Assembly: GCA_026936325.1 (NCBI GenBank)
Contig: JAPTHN010000008.1
Span: 51,935,706 to 51,999,705 of the forward strand
Length of the DNA stretch: 64,000 nucleotides
Origin: Platynereis dumerilii
Taxonomy: Eukaryota; Annelida; Polychaeta; Phyllodocida; Nereididae
Direction: 5' to 3'
The position numbers and the translations under genes were made by a program. Below, in pieces: positions 46,311 through 57,907 of this stretch; within the stretch, counting starts at the first letter, position 1; the number at the start of each line of letters is the position of its first letter. The notes below the pieces were generated by a model. That model was given only the letters and a program-made list of their open reading frames with translations. It did no database searches and was not told the origin of the DNA.

Positions 46311-47165
46311 ATTTATGAGATGAGATGAGAGAGGGGAAGTCCTCAACATGTTAACACATTTGCGGTGGTTTACTGCATCTGCTGGCTTTTTCTTACCCAG
46401 CACCGACGCTGAGGGGCTGCCAATGTGATATCTCATCCATGCGACATTCAGCTGGCCTAGTGGGATTTTACTCTACGAAGGTCTCGCCCCGAAGACCAAG
46501 GTCAAGGATGGAGGAAATGGCAGTCCAACTTAATCCCCGAGTTGAAGTCAATCCCAGAACCAAATGATTGGGAGCTTACAAGCTGCCTCAAAGTTAATCG
46601 CTTTCACTAGGCTACTTCTTCCAGAATTCCAGAATTCCAGCGAAGGGAAGGTTTGCGCAGGAGGTTGCTTTCCCAGCTTCCGGTCGTGGGTTCAGTCCAA
46701 GCTGGCTTATTACTCGATGGTCTCTTATATTGGCCAGTATGGTAGCCGTATAGACACAGGTACTTAGTAAATTTCCAACTGGTGCCATAAATGATTTAGT
46801 CCAAATGAGCTATTCAACCTTGCTATCATTAAATTGGCAAATGGACTGGAAGTTAGTCAAGGTTGAGGTAGAATCAATATCGGACATTTATCTAAAGGTC
46901 TTTGTAGCAGTTTCCCCATTGATCAGCTGATCAGGATTTAAATGGTGCAAGCATGTGCTGAGAATCATCAGCATGATATTAAGGCACCAGGATATCTTAA
47001 ACGATATTGAACAATGTCGAAAGTTCATTACTCAGACCTTGGGATTTGGCAAGTCACCTTGATTTTAGTCCGCCAACTGATTTGTAGTACTCCTGGGTCT
47101 GGGATGCTGGGTCGTAGGTTTCATTCCTGCTCCAGCAATTCCTCGGAGCCAGCAGTTAGTCTCTT
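46311..47165. other. No gene seen; SINE-like fragments
   Basis: Two stretches (around 46655..46720, GTCGTGGGTTCAGTCCAAGC, and 47085..47150, GGGTCGTAGGTTTCATTCC) look like worn tRNA-type heads without the body and tail of the neighbouring SINE family. No exon recognised. Confidence 0.3.
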
Positions 47166-47368
47166 AGTGGGGAGAGTTGGTCTTGTGGTAGTGTATAGGC
47201 TGCCTCTCGCTAGATCCAGGGTTCAAATCCAGCTTCGCTGGGTCACCTGGGCCTATGTTGGACAGTTGTCTCAATTAACCTTCGCCTCATTGCTGTGTTC
47301 TCTTCCTGTCCTGATAAGTCTACCTAGTGCATAAATATAGGATGTAAAGCCCTATCATCCATCCATCC
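47166..47368 (+). mobile_element. SINE, copy 3
   Basis: Same order of blocks as copy 2: GGGGAGAGTTGGTCTTGTGG, B-box-like GGTTCAAATCC, GGGTCACCTGGGCC, CTGTGTTCTCTTCCTGTCCT, GTGCATAAATATAGGATGTA and a tail ATCATCCATCCATCC. A further worn tail piece lies at 47396..47465 (CTACCAAGTGCAAAAATATA). Confidence 0.82.
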
Positions 47369-47469
47369 TTATTGCTCATGGTATGGTCCTCCTTTCGGAA
47401 TCTGTCTACCAAGTGCAAAAATATAGGCTCCAGGACCCGGTAAGCCCGCATCATCCAGGCATTCCTCTT

Positions 47470-50400
47470 TTTCGGAAACTATTCAGCTGCTGCCAGTTCT
47501 AACAATGGGTTACTAACTATTGGAATAAAAATGACGCTGAAATATTCATAGGCATGGTGTATTGGTGCCTAATTATGCTGATGGGCACTGTACCTATTTC
47601 AGCTATCATTGATGTCACCATGATGGTGCATTGAAGTGCATTGCCTTGATCTACCTATATAAAAGTGTCAATGCTATTCAAAGGAAAATGCACATAAACC
47701 TTATTCCAGTAGATCCCTATCCTTCACCAACACTCCAAATCTTGGGGTAGGTTTCCTATGCTTGTTTTGCTGGGCCCTGTTTCTGACTCGAGCTTGCAAT
47801 CTACCTTTTTAGTTATGATTCTGTATTTAAAAGGTATTTTCTTTGACCAAGATGATACATTTCTTTACATACTAAACTTCTCTCGAAATCACTGTCCATA
47901 GTCTCCAATGTTCAACATCCAATATGTATTCACCATTTTCATGGAACTCCCTGAATCTGCTAAGCCCTGTGATATGTGTTTGCTTCGTTTAGCCTCCTAT
48001 CTCGGCTGCGATAGTGACTGCGCATCTCATTTTGTGCAGAATGAGTGAACGTGATTGTATGTGTCATTGGATGAGCAAAGGACTTCGATGGAGAATCGGA
48101 TAGAGAATCCAATAGAAAATCAACAGAATGTTGTCCGGAATGGCTGCGTAGTGTCTGCCCATCCTGGAATTTGTGAGTCACTGCTCTGAGCTGTGCAGTT
48201 CTGTGTCATCCTTTAGAAAAACAAAAGCGAAAAAAGTGGAGTCACAAGCTGACAGCATCAATCTATTACGACTACTTAATAATTACAGAGACAGAGTCTG
48301 CAGACCTCAGACTGTGACAACCAACAGACATTGATTTACGTTGTAAATTATGTTCCGCAAAAATTTCAGGCAAGTTGAGGCAACAACAATATTGTCTTAG
48401 GGCCTCAAATCTTGAAAATTGTCCTAGTGATTTAAGCACACTGTCGAACGATATTATAGCTGCTGTGATTGTAACGAAAAGGCGTTTTTAGCTGGGTCTG
48501 TCACCGAAATAACTGAATTGATCTGCTGTTGATTGATAACTTTGTAGAATAGGTTTATATGTCATAAAAAGTGTCCAACCTGACATATTTGAGAAAATTC
48601 ATAACTCAAATGTGCCTTTAATGTTTAACCTGTTTTAAACCCAAAAATATTGTTATCATTTTGCGAACAATTAAAAATATTAAGGATCTTCGGATAGAAA
48701 TATAGAATTATCCAATTCGCACTACATAATGGCAAATTAAAGCGATGCAACAAAAATGCACTGCTGCTGTGAGCCATGTTGGTCCCTAACATCTCAGACC
48801 ACTTGTTGCTCAAGTTACTGCAGTTGGCTGTGTAAGCTTTTAGGCATTAGATTTAAGCAGCACTACTCTGAGCTTGGCTTCATCATGTTCATAAATATCC
48901 TATCACTCCTGTGTGTATCACAACCACCATGAATAGTTAATGTTGTAATAACTTGACTTACTTTAGTGACATTGGCTTACAATTTTCTGTTTGTTTTGAG
49001 TCCCAATACTGCAAAGGGCTTGAGGCTTTTATAGATTCTGACAAAATAGAACATTAGCTGATCAATGATACCGTACACACTACATGTAGTTAGAAATTTA
49101 GAAGTAGGAAGCTAACTTATGGTTGTTACTACCTCATGCCCCTTAATTTCGGTTCATTGCACATTTTATCAATCCGTCATCGGTTTCTTCGGATCCTAGG
49201 TCAGGAAGGTCCGCTCAATCATGCAAATAAGAAGTATCACATTATTAGAGTTAATGTCTCTTAGGACCTCCTTGTCATGTATTTATTTATTTAAAAAAAA
49301 CTAAACTAAAACTTGCTTTCTTTCATTTATTCATTTCACTCATCGTTTAATCCTATCATCACTCAAATTTTTTTCTTCCCATTTTCAATTTTGCTTGATT
49401 AGCGGCTGAGGCGCTTAGATTTATGTATCTGACATATTCTGTAGGATTTACAAGGATTTACAGTGATTTATCGGACTTAATTCTGTTTGGAGACCCCTCA
49501 TGATGATAGTTTGCAAACAAACAAAAGTGGTCCTGGGGTTAATCAGCTCCATCCTCTTGAGTTTATCTCTTCCGTTTATCACTGTTTATCAATTCCTCTT
49601 GAGGTGAAGGGGGATCCACCTTTGGTATGAGGTTCTACAGAATATACATGGACTAGTGTTGTGGTTTTAGAGCTGAACGGTTTAGACTATATTATGACTT
49701 TGTGTAGACTATAGTGAGAGAGTACACTCCATACAGTCAACTTTCGTGGAGCACTGTAAAGCTTTGATTTCAAAGATGTACCTGGTAGATTTGTTTCAAA
49801 TCATAGTTAGTATTCATTATCTACTCTTTAAGACTGTTTGTCCATAATTATTGTATCAGATTGAGCCAAGAGGAGGGAATACTTCAGATATTCTTAGTTC
49901 TAAATATCTGTCTGTCATTGCGCCCCATCATCCATTTTTCCTTGTGCCCCGACATCCGTCTATCAATTTCCATGTACAATGTCTATCTGGTTATGTATTT
50001 ATCTTTCTGTCTATCTATCTAACTATCTATCTATCTATCTATCTATCTATCCAGCTATCCATCTTCCGTAGAGTCTATTTCTGTATCAACATATTGACCA
50101 CATATTGATCTGTCTATCTCTCTTTCTTCCATAGATTTTAGGCAATTACATGTTATTAGGTTTTGGGGTACATGTACTGATAATGGAGAATTATGGAAAC
50201 CTGTTTATCATCTGGATCTATCAAGCTTATCTTATTGCTAGTTTGTGTGACTTTCTATCACATTAACAACTTCTTCCAATATGTCAGATTAACGGAATGA
50301 TGTCAAAATCAGTGCGTAATGAAAATCTGAATGAATGAGTGAAAGTGGGCCACCCTGACTCACCCCATCTGCCTGTGCTGGCCACATCTAGGTCTATACC

Positions 50401-51095
50401 ATGTATGCCAGGCTCCTCTGTATTTGTAGACCTGTCCAGGAAATTGGCCACAAAGTCAATTTGTGGACTGAAGTGTGTGGTGGTCTAGCCCAGTGACTAG
50501 TTTGCTGCTTTTAATTTACTGTCTCCTTCCTGGGGTGTTTAGTTTATCTTAGCTGCTGAGACCAGACTGGTTCTGGCTGCGGAAGTAAATAGTTCACTCT
50601 CAGTGGCTCAGTAATCAGTGAGTCTTTAGTCTGGTCTGGTGCAGTGGTTTGAGTATTGGTTTGTTGTGGCAAGTAGTACATTTGTAATGGGTACAAACCT
50701 CTTTAAACATGTTTAATGAAGTTGTATTTGCATCCCACAGCTGGCTATATGATTACTTCTCTGCATTGTAATTTCAATAATTATATAATTCGTAGAAGAC
50801 TTTAATGAAGCTGAAGAAACAAGTTGCTATAATATCCATATCTGTAAATCTATCGATCTGTCTATCTATCTATCAGTTTAAATCTAGGTTTTTCTCTCCG
50901 TTCATGCACTCCCATCTATCCATCGGGCTGAGCTGTGATTTACAATGTTCTCTATCCTTCCCAGGCTTCCCTCCATCATAGCTTATCATAAATGTTACCT
51001 ACTTTCTCTCTATCTTGAACATGTTGAACTAACCACTTTCTCATGGCATGGTACATAATCATGAAGCACTAAGTGTTGCTTGACTGCTCCACTGC
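47470..51095. other. No gene seen
   Basis: AT-rich, unstructured DNA upstream of the duplicated segment. Only simple repeats noted, mainly a (CTAT)n tract at 50011..50051. If the leader exon of the GTPase gene lies upstream, this is intronic. Confidence 0.4.
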
Positions 51096-52855
51096 ATTGC
51101 TCAGTACCCAGGATCATCTATAAGGATGCAACATGTGGTTAAGTGTGATAAATCAGAGCGTATGTCAGAAGGTGGTTTGTAAGTTATCCGCTGGTTACCT
51201 CAAATACTAGACTACCTCAGATGATAGATATACTTGACCATGATGTAGGCCTACTGGCCCAGTCTCTAGTTATAGATCTACAAGTCGAGATGGTCCTGTT
51301 TCGCATTGGAAGTAGGTTAATTCCTCCTTCCGCATGTCAAATGATGTCCTGGTCAACTTCTAGATCTATCTATGTAGTTTCTGATGTAAGTTGACGTTGC
51401 ACTTGACTCAGTTTTCAGAGGATTTGATTGAATGTGCTCAATCACTGTCATGTTAATTTTGGAAGCACCGATTCAACTGTTTATTACATAACAGGTTACC
51501 AAAAAAGCAGCCCACCTATGCTGTCTTAGATTTTGGTCCTCTGGTCCCTATATAACCAATGTATCCAGGTATCCATGTGGCAGTGGCGTCGGTATCGGGA
51601 TGAAAACCAATGTCAACATTGGTATCTAGATTGGCAAACTGGTATACTATTGTTGCATCTTTGCTCGGCAATGTATGTATACTGCTAAAGAATGTCTTAG
51701 TTTACCTGGCATACAGTTTTCTCTGAGAAAAATAGTTTTCCCTTTTACCAATAACAACCAGTTGTCCATTTGCTCTCTTATAGCAAACCTAACCCAGGCC
51801 ATTTGGCATTTCTGTTCCTGGCCACGGTGTATGCCAAGGATCGTCTGTCTTGCCCCTGCTAGCTAGCATACAGTTTCAGTGGCTGAAAGCTTCCATTGCC
51901 TGCAGCAGAACACTGAACCTACCACAAGCCCCCCGAGTCTCTTCTTTCAAGCACAAATTCAAACAGACCTGCTCAATAGAGAGCAATCCCAGCCCTATGG
52001 CATGTATTATGTACAAGGTAAACAAAATCACGGCCAAAAGAACTGTTTACCATGTGGAAATACCCAACGTTTTTGCTCTTTTTTGTCATTTCCCTCTTTC
52101 CTTGTGTTGCTCCAGAGGATTTTTCAGCTATTTTTTTGGGATTTTTCACTTCAAATCCTTGTTTTTATATGTTTTTATTGTCCTCGCAAAAGAGAGAATG
52201 GGACTACAGGGAGATATATTTTGTATGTGCAAATGATATCAAGCGGCTGTGGGTGGCTTTTGGCTCCGAAATGTTCAACACAACGGTTTGCATATATACA
52301 CTCTTGTTTAGTGACGGGAATCGGTCTGATTTTCAACATCGATTATCGGATGACCCTTCCGATCGATAATCGATTCTAAATTGTTTATTTTTCTCACTGG
52401 GAAATTGCCTCAATCTTGACAAATATTGCACTATAACACCATCTGTACAGATATAATTCTTCACATGCTAAATAGATCTCCTCAAGAGCTTTAAAATGAT
52501 GGGTGATAGCTCTCTGTGCAGCAAATGGTCTTCATCCAATTAGGAAGAGACCAAAGTCAATTTTTGAATTGTTGCAAAAAAACAAAATCAATGTTGACCG
52601 TGGCGATGATTATCGGCGATATTTTCGTCGATCACTACAACACTCTTCTTGTTGCAATAACCGGTAAATCGAGGAAATTTGTTTTTCACATTTGGTGTGA
52701 TGGCTGCTGTAAATGTCAATGAATTGCTTATTGCTGAATGTATGAAAATTCTCTGATTACATTTAATACGGGATTATCCTGCGACCAGATTTGCCTACTC
52801 TTTGTAAGCACTGTGTGATCGTGATTATGATTAGGTGACGTCACCTTGGTTTGGC
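51096..52855 (+). repeat. Large duplication, copy 1
   Basis: Pairs with 53038..55075. From ATTGCTCAGTACCCAGGATC to about 52200 the two copies are almost identical (same-strand offset 1951 bp through most of it), with an 11-base indel near 51126. Beyond about 52250 similarity drops sharply but continues (for example GAATTGCTTATTGCTGAATG at about 52721 and 54940). This copy is interrupted by a hAT-like insertion at 52306..52639. The open frames (MYTAKECLSLPGIQFS, about 63 codons, in both copies) have no family resemblance. Confidence 0.85.
52306..52639. mobile_element. hAT-like insertion in duplication copy 1
   Basis: Flanked by ACACTCTT on both sides (52298..52305 and 52640..52647). Ends contain TTTAGTGACGGGAATCGG and, inverted, TGTAGTGATCGACG, with subterminal CGATTATCGG / CCGATAATC repeats. 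Copy 2 of the duplication has the uninterrupted site at about 54236..54260 (ACACTCTCTTGCGCAGTAAC), which supports a simple 334-bp insertion. Confidence 0.6.
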
Positions 52856-53037
52856 AAGTATGGTGCAGTTATTTGACAATATTAAGAAACTGGGTAAATG
52901 TACCAGATCAGATATTTTTGCATAAACTGACTCTACCAAATCATCAACTTTTGCATCTAATTTGAAAAAAAATATGTGCAATGGTTATCCTACCCGAGAT
53001 GATTTGTTGCAAAATTTTGCCCTTTTTTGGGGTCACC

Positions 53038-55075
53038 ATTGCTCAGTACCCAGGATCATCTATAACATGCATAAGGATGCAACATGTGGTTAAGTGTGAT
53101 AAATCAGAGCGTATGTCAGAAGGTGGTTTGTAAGTTATCCGCTGGTTACCTCAAATACTAGACTACCTCAGATGATAGATATACTTGAACATGATGTAGG
53201 CCTACTGGCCCAGTCACTAGTTATAGATCTACAAGTCGAGATGGTCCTGTTTCGCATTGGAAGTAGGTTAATTCCTCCTTCCGCATGTCAAATGATGTCC
53301 TGGTCAACTTCTAGATCTATCTATGTAGTTTCTGATGTAAGTTGACGTTGCGCTTGACTCAGTTTTCAGAGGATTTGATTGAATGTGCTCAATCACTGTC
53401 ATGTTAATTTTGGAAGCACCGATTCAACTGTTTATTACATAACAGGTTACCAAAAAAGCAGCCCACCTATGCTGTCTTAGATTTTGGTCCTCTGGTCCCT
53501 ATATAACCAATGTATCCAGGTATCCATGTGGCAGTGGCGTCGGTATCGGGATGAAAACCAATGTCAACATTGGTATCTAGATTGGCAAACTGGTATACTA
53601 TTGTTGCATCTTTGCTCGGCAATGTATGTATACTGCTAAAGAATGTCTTAGTTTACCTGGCATACAGTTTTCTCTGAGAAAAATAGTTTTCCCTTTTACC
53701 AATAACAACCAGTTGTCCATTTGCTCTCTTATAGCAAACCTAACCCAGGCCATTTGGCATTTCTGTTCCTGGCCACGGTGTATGCCAAGGATCGTCTGTC
53801 TTGCCCCTGCTAGCTAGCATACAGTTTCAGTGGCTGAAAGCTTCCATTGCCTGCAGCAGAACACTGAACCTACCACAAGCCCCCCGAGTCTCTTCTTTCA
53901 AGCACAAATTCAAACAGACCTGCTCAATAGAGAGCAATCCCAGCCCTATGGCATGTATTATGTACAAGGTAAACAAAATCACGGCCAAAAGAACTGTTTA
54001 CCATGTGGAAATACCCAACGTTTTTGTCATTTCCCTCTTTCCTTGTGTTGCTCCAGAGGATTTTTCAGCTATTTTTTGGGGATTTTTCACTTCAAATCCT
54101 TGTTTCATATGTTTTTATTGTCCTCGCAAAAGAGAGAATGGCACTCCGGGGAGATATTTTGTATGTGTGTATGATATTATGCGACTGTGGGTGGCTTTCT
54201 ACTCCGAAATGTCCAACACAGTGGTTGTGCATGTATACACTCTCTTGCGCAGTAACTTGCAGCAACCAGTAACTACTGGCAAGAGTCTGTTCCTGGTGAA
54301 GAATACTACCAAGTGCATAAATACTGGATGTAAAGCCCCAATCATCCTTCCATCCATCTGGTTAAGAATACAAAATTGAGAGAAGTGGTCTTAGCAGTAA
54401 ATACTTCTATCATTTTACATCATCTAGGATGCGAAATAGCCTTAAAATGGTGGCTGTGCTGCTGTGAAGTGTCGGTAAAAAAATCCCTTGCGGATTCGTT
54501 TCTGTTGTTAAGCCGACTTTAATAAATGTTACTACTAAAGTGTTGTGATGTCATAGCCACACACAAGTTCATTCTGTTGCTAGGTCTCCAGTGAAATGGC
54601 TTGAAAACTGAGGACATTTTTCTGGCAATTCGGAAAATGAGCAAAAACATATCGGATTGATTGATTTATTGAATTTATTGAGATAGTTTTCTATTCAATG
54701 CAATAGTATATGTACATTGTACAAGTTTACAAGAAGACAAGAAGTATTAATTGAAAGATGATATGGTATTGTGCACGAAAGTCTCACATGAGATAAAAAC
54801 ATCTCGAAAGTTTTATAAAAAGTTATAAACGGTCAAAAGAAACATGCGAGTCAAAATTTGGTGATTCTAGGAAATGTGGTTGCCGAGAAATCGAAGAAAT
54901 GAGTCTTCACGTTGGATGTGATGGCTACTTTAAATGTCGCTGAATTGCTTATTGCTGAATGTATCACCTGATTACAGGATCGTTCTATGACCAAATACAC
55001 CTACTATCTATGGCTCTATGCTGCTCTATGCTGTAACAACTATGTGATCATGATTGTGATTGTATGAAATTCTTG
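53038..55075 (+). repeat. Large duplication, copy 2
   Basis: Near-identical to copy 1 from 53038 to about 54150, then diverged to about 55075. Between about 54265 and 54870 it carries extra DNA absent from copy 1, including a SINE tail (54305..54357: ACCAAGTGCATAAATACTGG then CGTAAAGC-like and ATCCTTCCATCCATC). Confidence 0.85.
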
Positions 55076-55610
55076 AAGTGTTCTGAGTGTCCTCACTTCC
55101 TTGTTGTGGTATCAAATCTCAAAATATACATTGTATTTATAAAATGAAATTATAAATAAATTAATGAATTGATAATTTTGCCCAGGGTAGCATTCTACAA
55201 TGATCTAGGGGTCGTTGGTTTGTAATTAATTCATTTGTACGCTGTTGATTTTATAACTAAATTATAGAAAAACCAGTTTCTATTTTTAGCAGTAGCTGCA
55301 ATAACCACACTGGATTTGATAGAATTGCAACATCAGCTTTGTTGAGGAAGTGATTTTTGGTTCTCGTTTATAAATGCTTATATAATATGATGATGCCAAA
55401 GCATAGAGAGACCGTCAGAGGATTATCCACTCTTTGGGATTTTTAGCTATGGGTTCATTTTTAAACTGTAGTTCTGAGGCGCCATTAAAGATTTTTAACT
55501 CAAAGCCTTGACATTTCTTATCTGGGTGATGTCATCAGATTTTTTGATGCGTGAGTTAGGTCAACGTACTGTACACATTGCGTCATGATCTATTTATAAC
55601 TTCATAAATG

Positions 55611-55678
55611 TGACGTCACCTCTGGCAAACTGTTGTGACGTCATCACCATTGTGCTCTCGTTACAATGAATGACGTCA
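55611..55678. promoter_or_regulatory. Cluster of three CRE palindromes
   Basis: Perfect TGACGTCA occurs at 55611..55618, 55636..55643 and 55671..55678, with a half-like GTGATGTCATC about 80 bp upstream and a TATTTATAAC motif at about 55591. CREB/ATF-family proteins bind this octamer. The site is about 2.2 kb upstream of the first seen exon of the GTPase gene. Function is inferred. Confidence 0.4.
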
Positions 55679-55774
55679 CATAAACGCCGACACTTTTTTG
55701 TTTGACGCATGCAAAAAAGTTTCTTAGTATATCCTTGTGTGGGTAGCTCTATCTCCTACCATTTGAAGACCTCT

Positions 55775-55799
55775 GGTCTCTGCGCGAAGCGCAGAGACC
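55775..55799. repeat. Perfect 11-bp hairpin with GAA loop
   Basis: GGTCTCTGCGC-GAA-GCGCAGAGACC. The core GCGAAGC is a sequence known to form an exceptionally stable DNA mini-hairpin. It shares the GAA loop with two of the hairpins at 21154..21199. Confidence 0.85.
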
Positions 55800-56627
55800 T
55801 GACGGTCTCCATGATCATAGCATACTGATTCTCAGGTAAGGGCAAGATTCTGAAGGTTGTGTGCTCAGTTTTAAAGTTATCATCTGGCACTGAATGACCA
55901 GGTACTACAGGTGGAATATTTATTTATGATCTGAACGATATAAGGAAGTATACAATGATTACATCATTGATTGATGATTTATCCTTTCATGTCTGCCAAT
56001 GACTGCTTGTGGGAGCCAAATAAGTACTCTATTCCCTACCTAAACTTACCCATCCAACATTTTCTGGATCTGCGTCTGTAAATTGTATCTTGTATTCCCT
56101 GGAGTAGTTAGTTGACTGGGCTTTTCTGTTGCTGCCAAATTTGTGCTGAATATTTACTTTTTGAGATAAATTGTATATCGTCCAAAAAAAGATCTTGCCA
56201 GCCATATTGACTGAGAAATCTGGACTTATCTTGCCAGCCATATTGACTGAGAAATCTGGACTTATCTATGACTTGTGTATGATTTGTTTTATGGTTGCCA
56301 TGGTAACCATATCCAAATGCAATATATATTTGTGGATATTGCAAATGTTGTTAGTCTTGCGTATCGCTGCACTTCTGTGTGACCAGAAAGTCCATATGAC
56401 AAATCCATCATTTTCCTGATGATATATTTGATTGAATTTGCATTTTGCATTTAGGACTACTATATTCAGCTGATATATCTGTATGTATCCTGGCTGTAGA
56501 GCACTACAGGTGAAATTTATGACAGAATTGTGTCGTTTTGATGCAATTTACTAATTGGATATGATGTCTTTCTTTGAATAAGACCAAGAACTGTAGTATG
56601 ATCATGACACAGGTATTGGCACCTAGG

Positions 56628-56831
56628 AAGGCAGGTGGGCTCAGTTGGTTGTGAGCTGGGCTTCCAATTGTTGGGTTCAGGGTTCTTTTCTATCCGATCT
56701 GGACATGTCCTATCTGTGTTACATGTTGGACAGCAGTTTCAATCGTCCTCTGCTTCATTGCAGTGCCTTACTATTCGCTGTCCCTTGTGCAAAAATACAG
56801 GACATAGAGCCCCAATCATCCATCCATCCAT
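56628..56831 (+). mobile_element. SINE, copy 4
   Basis: Worn head (GGCAGGTGGGCTCAGTTGGT, GGGTTCAGGGTTC), then TGGACAGCAGTTTCAATCG, a shortened body, AAAATACAGGACATAGAGCC and the tail CCAATCATCCATCCATCCAT. Same strand as the others. Confidence 0.72.
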
Positions 56832-57865
56832 ATTTCAAAATATTTTTTACTGATGGTCACTTTCGAAAAGTGGAAGTTACTTTTACACTCGAAATTTGTA
56901 AACTGTATTTTGTAATGAATATCAATTTAATAATAGTCAATAGTAATCTGGTGATTTGTCACGTTTAACTTATCAAACTTATTCGCAATTCAGCGATGTT
57001 TAACAATTCAGCTGTGAAAAGGACATACCATTGAAACCACTCGCATGGCCTCAGGCCAATAGCTCATAGCAGCTTAAGTTATGACAGATCGCACAACACA
57101 AATGTAATACCTGACAAATTTACATGACACATTTACATGAAACAGTTACATGACCAGTACTGACATGACGTATAAACATAACTATTGTGAATGGGCTGTA
57201 TGATATTATAAGGGAATGATGAATGACAGTCTATGATGCATATTGTTTCTATTTGACTTCTGACACCTTTCATTGTTGTGGCAAAGTGACCCAGTTTTGT
57301 GACCTAGTTTCTGTAACTTCAAATTTGAATAGTCTCATTAATATGCAAATAGGTCACATTTGCATAATAAAGAACATTTGACGGAGTAGTCCACTTTCAA
57401 GGAGATAAATGCTGTATGATGAAAGGAATTGAAATACTGGTCGATAATTAATAATCTGATCAATGAATATGAATATGATCCATGTACTTTTCAATTTTGC
57501 TAACGATATAATTGATTATATTGATTTTTGCGATTTGAGAATATTGAAAGGTCTCTTGGTGCGAACAAACTTAGCTTTTTACTAAGTATATGAAGATATT
57601 GATGTAAAGTGTTAAGTTTATATTACATTTCAAATCGTTTTGACAGATTTTGCAAGGACTGCTTTGTTGAAGAATGAAAATGTAATTTTCTGATGGTCAG
57701 GTGTGATGTGAATTGGAATGCCATCAGACTTAAGTTGGTAGTCAAATGTAAATGACGTACCCTAATCACTAATGCATTGCAGTATACCCAGTTAACATGA
57801 TTATTAATTAATTTACATGTATTGATAGCGATTAATAACCAGTTTCTTTTTTGTGTCTTTTTCAG
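56832..57865. other. No gene seen; intron or leader region of the GTPase gene
   Basis: AT-rich DNA ending in a strong acceptor (TTTTTTGTGTCTTTTTCAG at 57865), so at least its right part is intronic. Confidence 0.5.
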
Positions 57866-57907
57866 AGTCTAGGGCGTAAGGACTCTGGGCGTCAGCTTGC
57901 GGCAGTG

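Larger units (their letters stand above)
55076..56627. other. No gene seen; regulatory-looking motifs
   Basis: Contains a cluster of CRE palindromes (55611..55678), a strong hairpin (55775..55799) and a 38-bp tandem duplication of CTTGCCAGCCATATTGACTG with GAGAAATCTGGACTTATC at about 56195..56267. No exon recognised. Confidence 0.45.

Noticed and set aside
51675-51866. A 63-codon frame conserved in both duplication copies (also 53626..53817)
   Set aside because: Conservation only reflects the near identity of the duplicated DNA; no family resemblance, no splice context.
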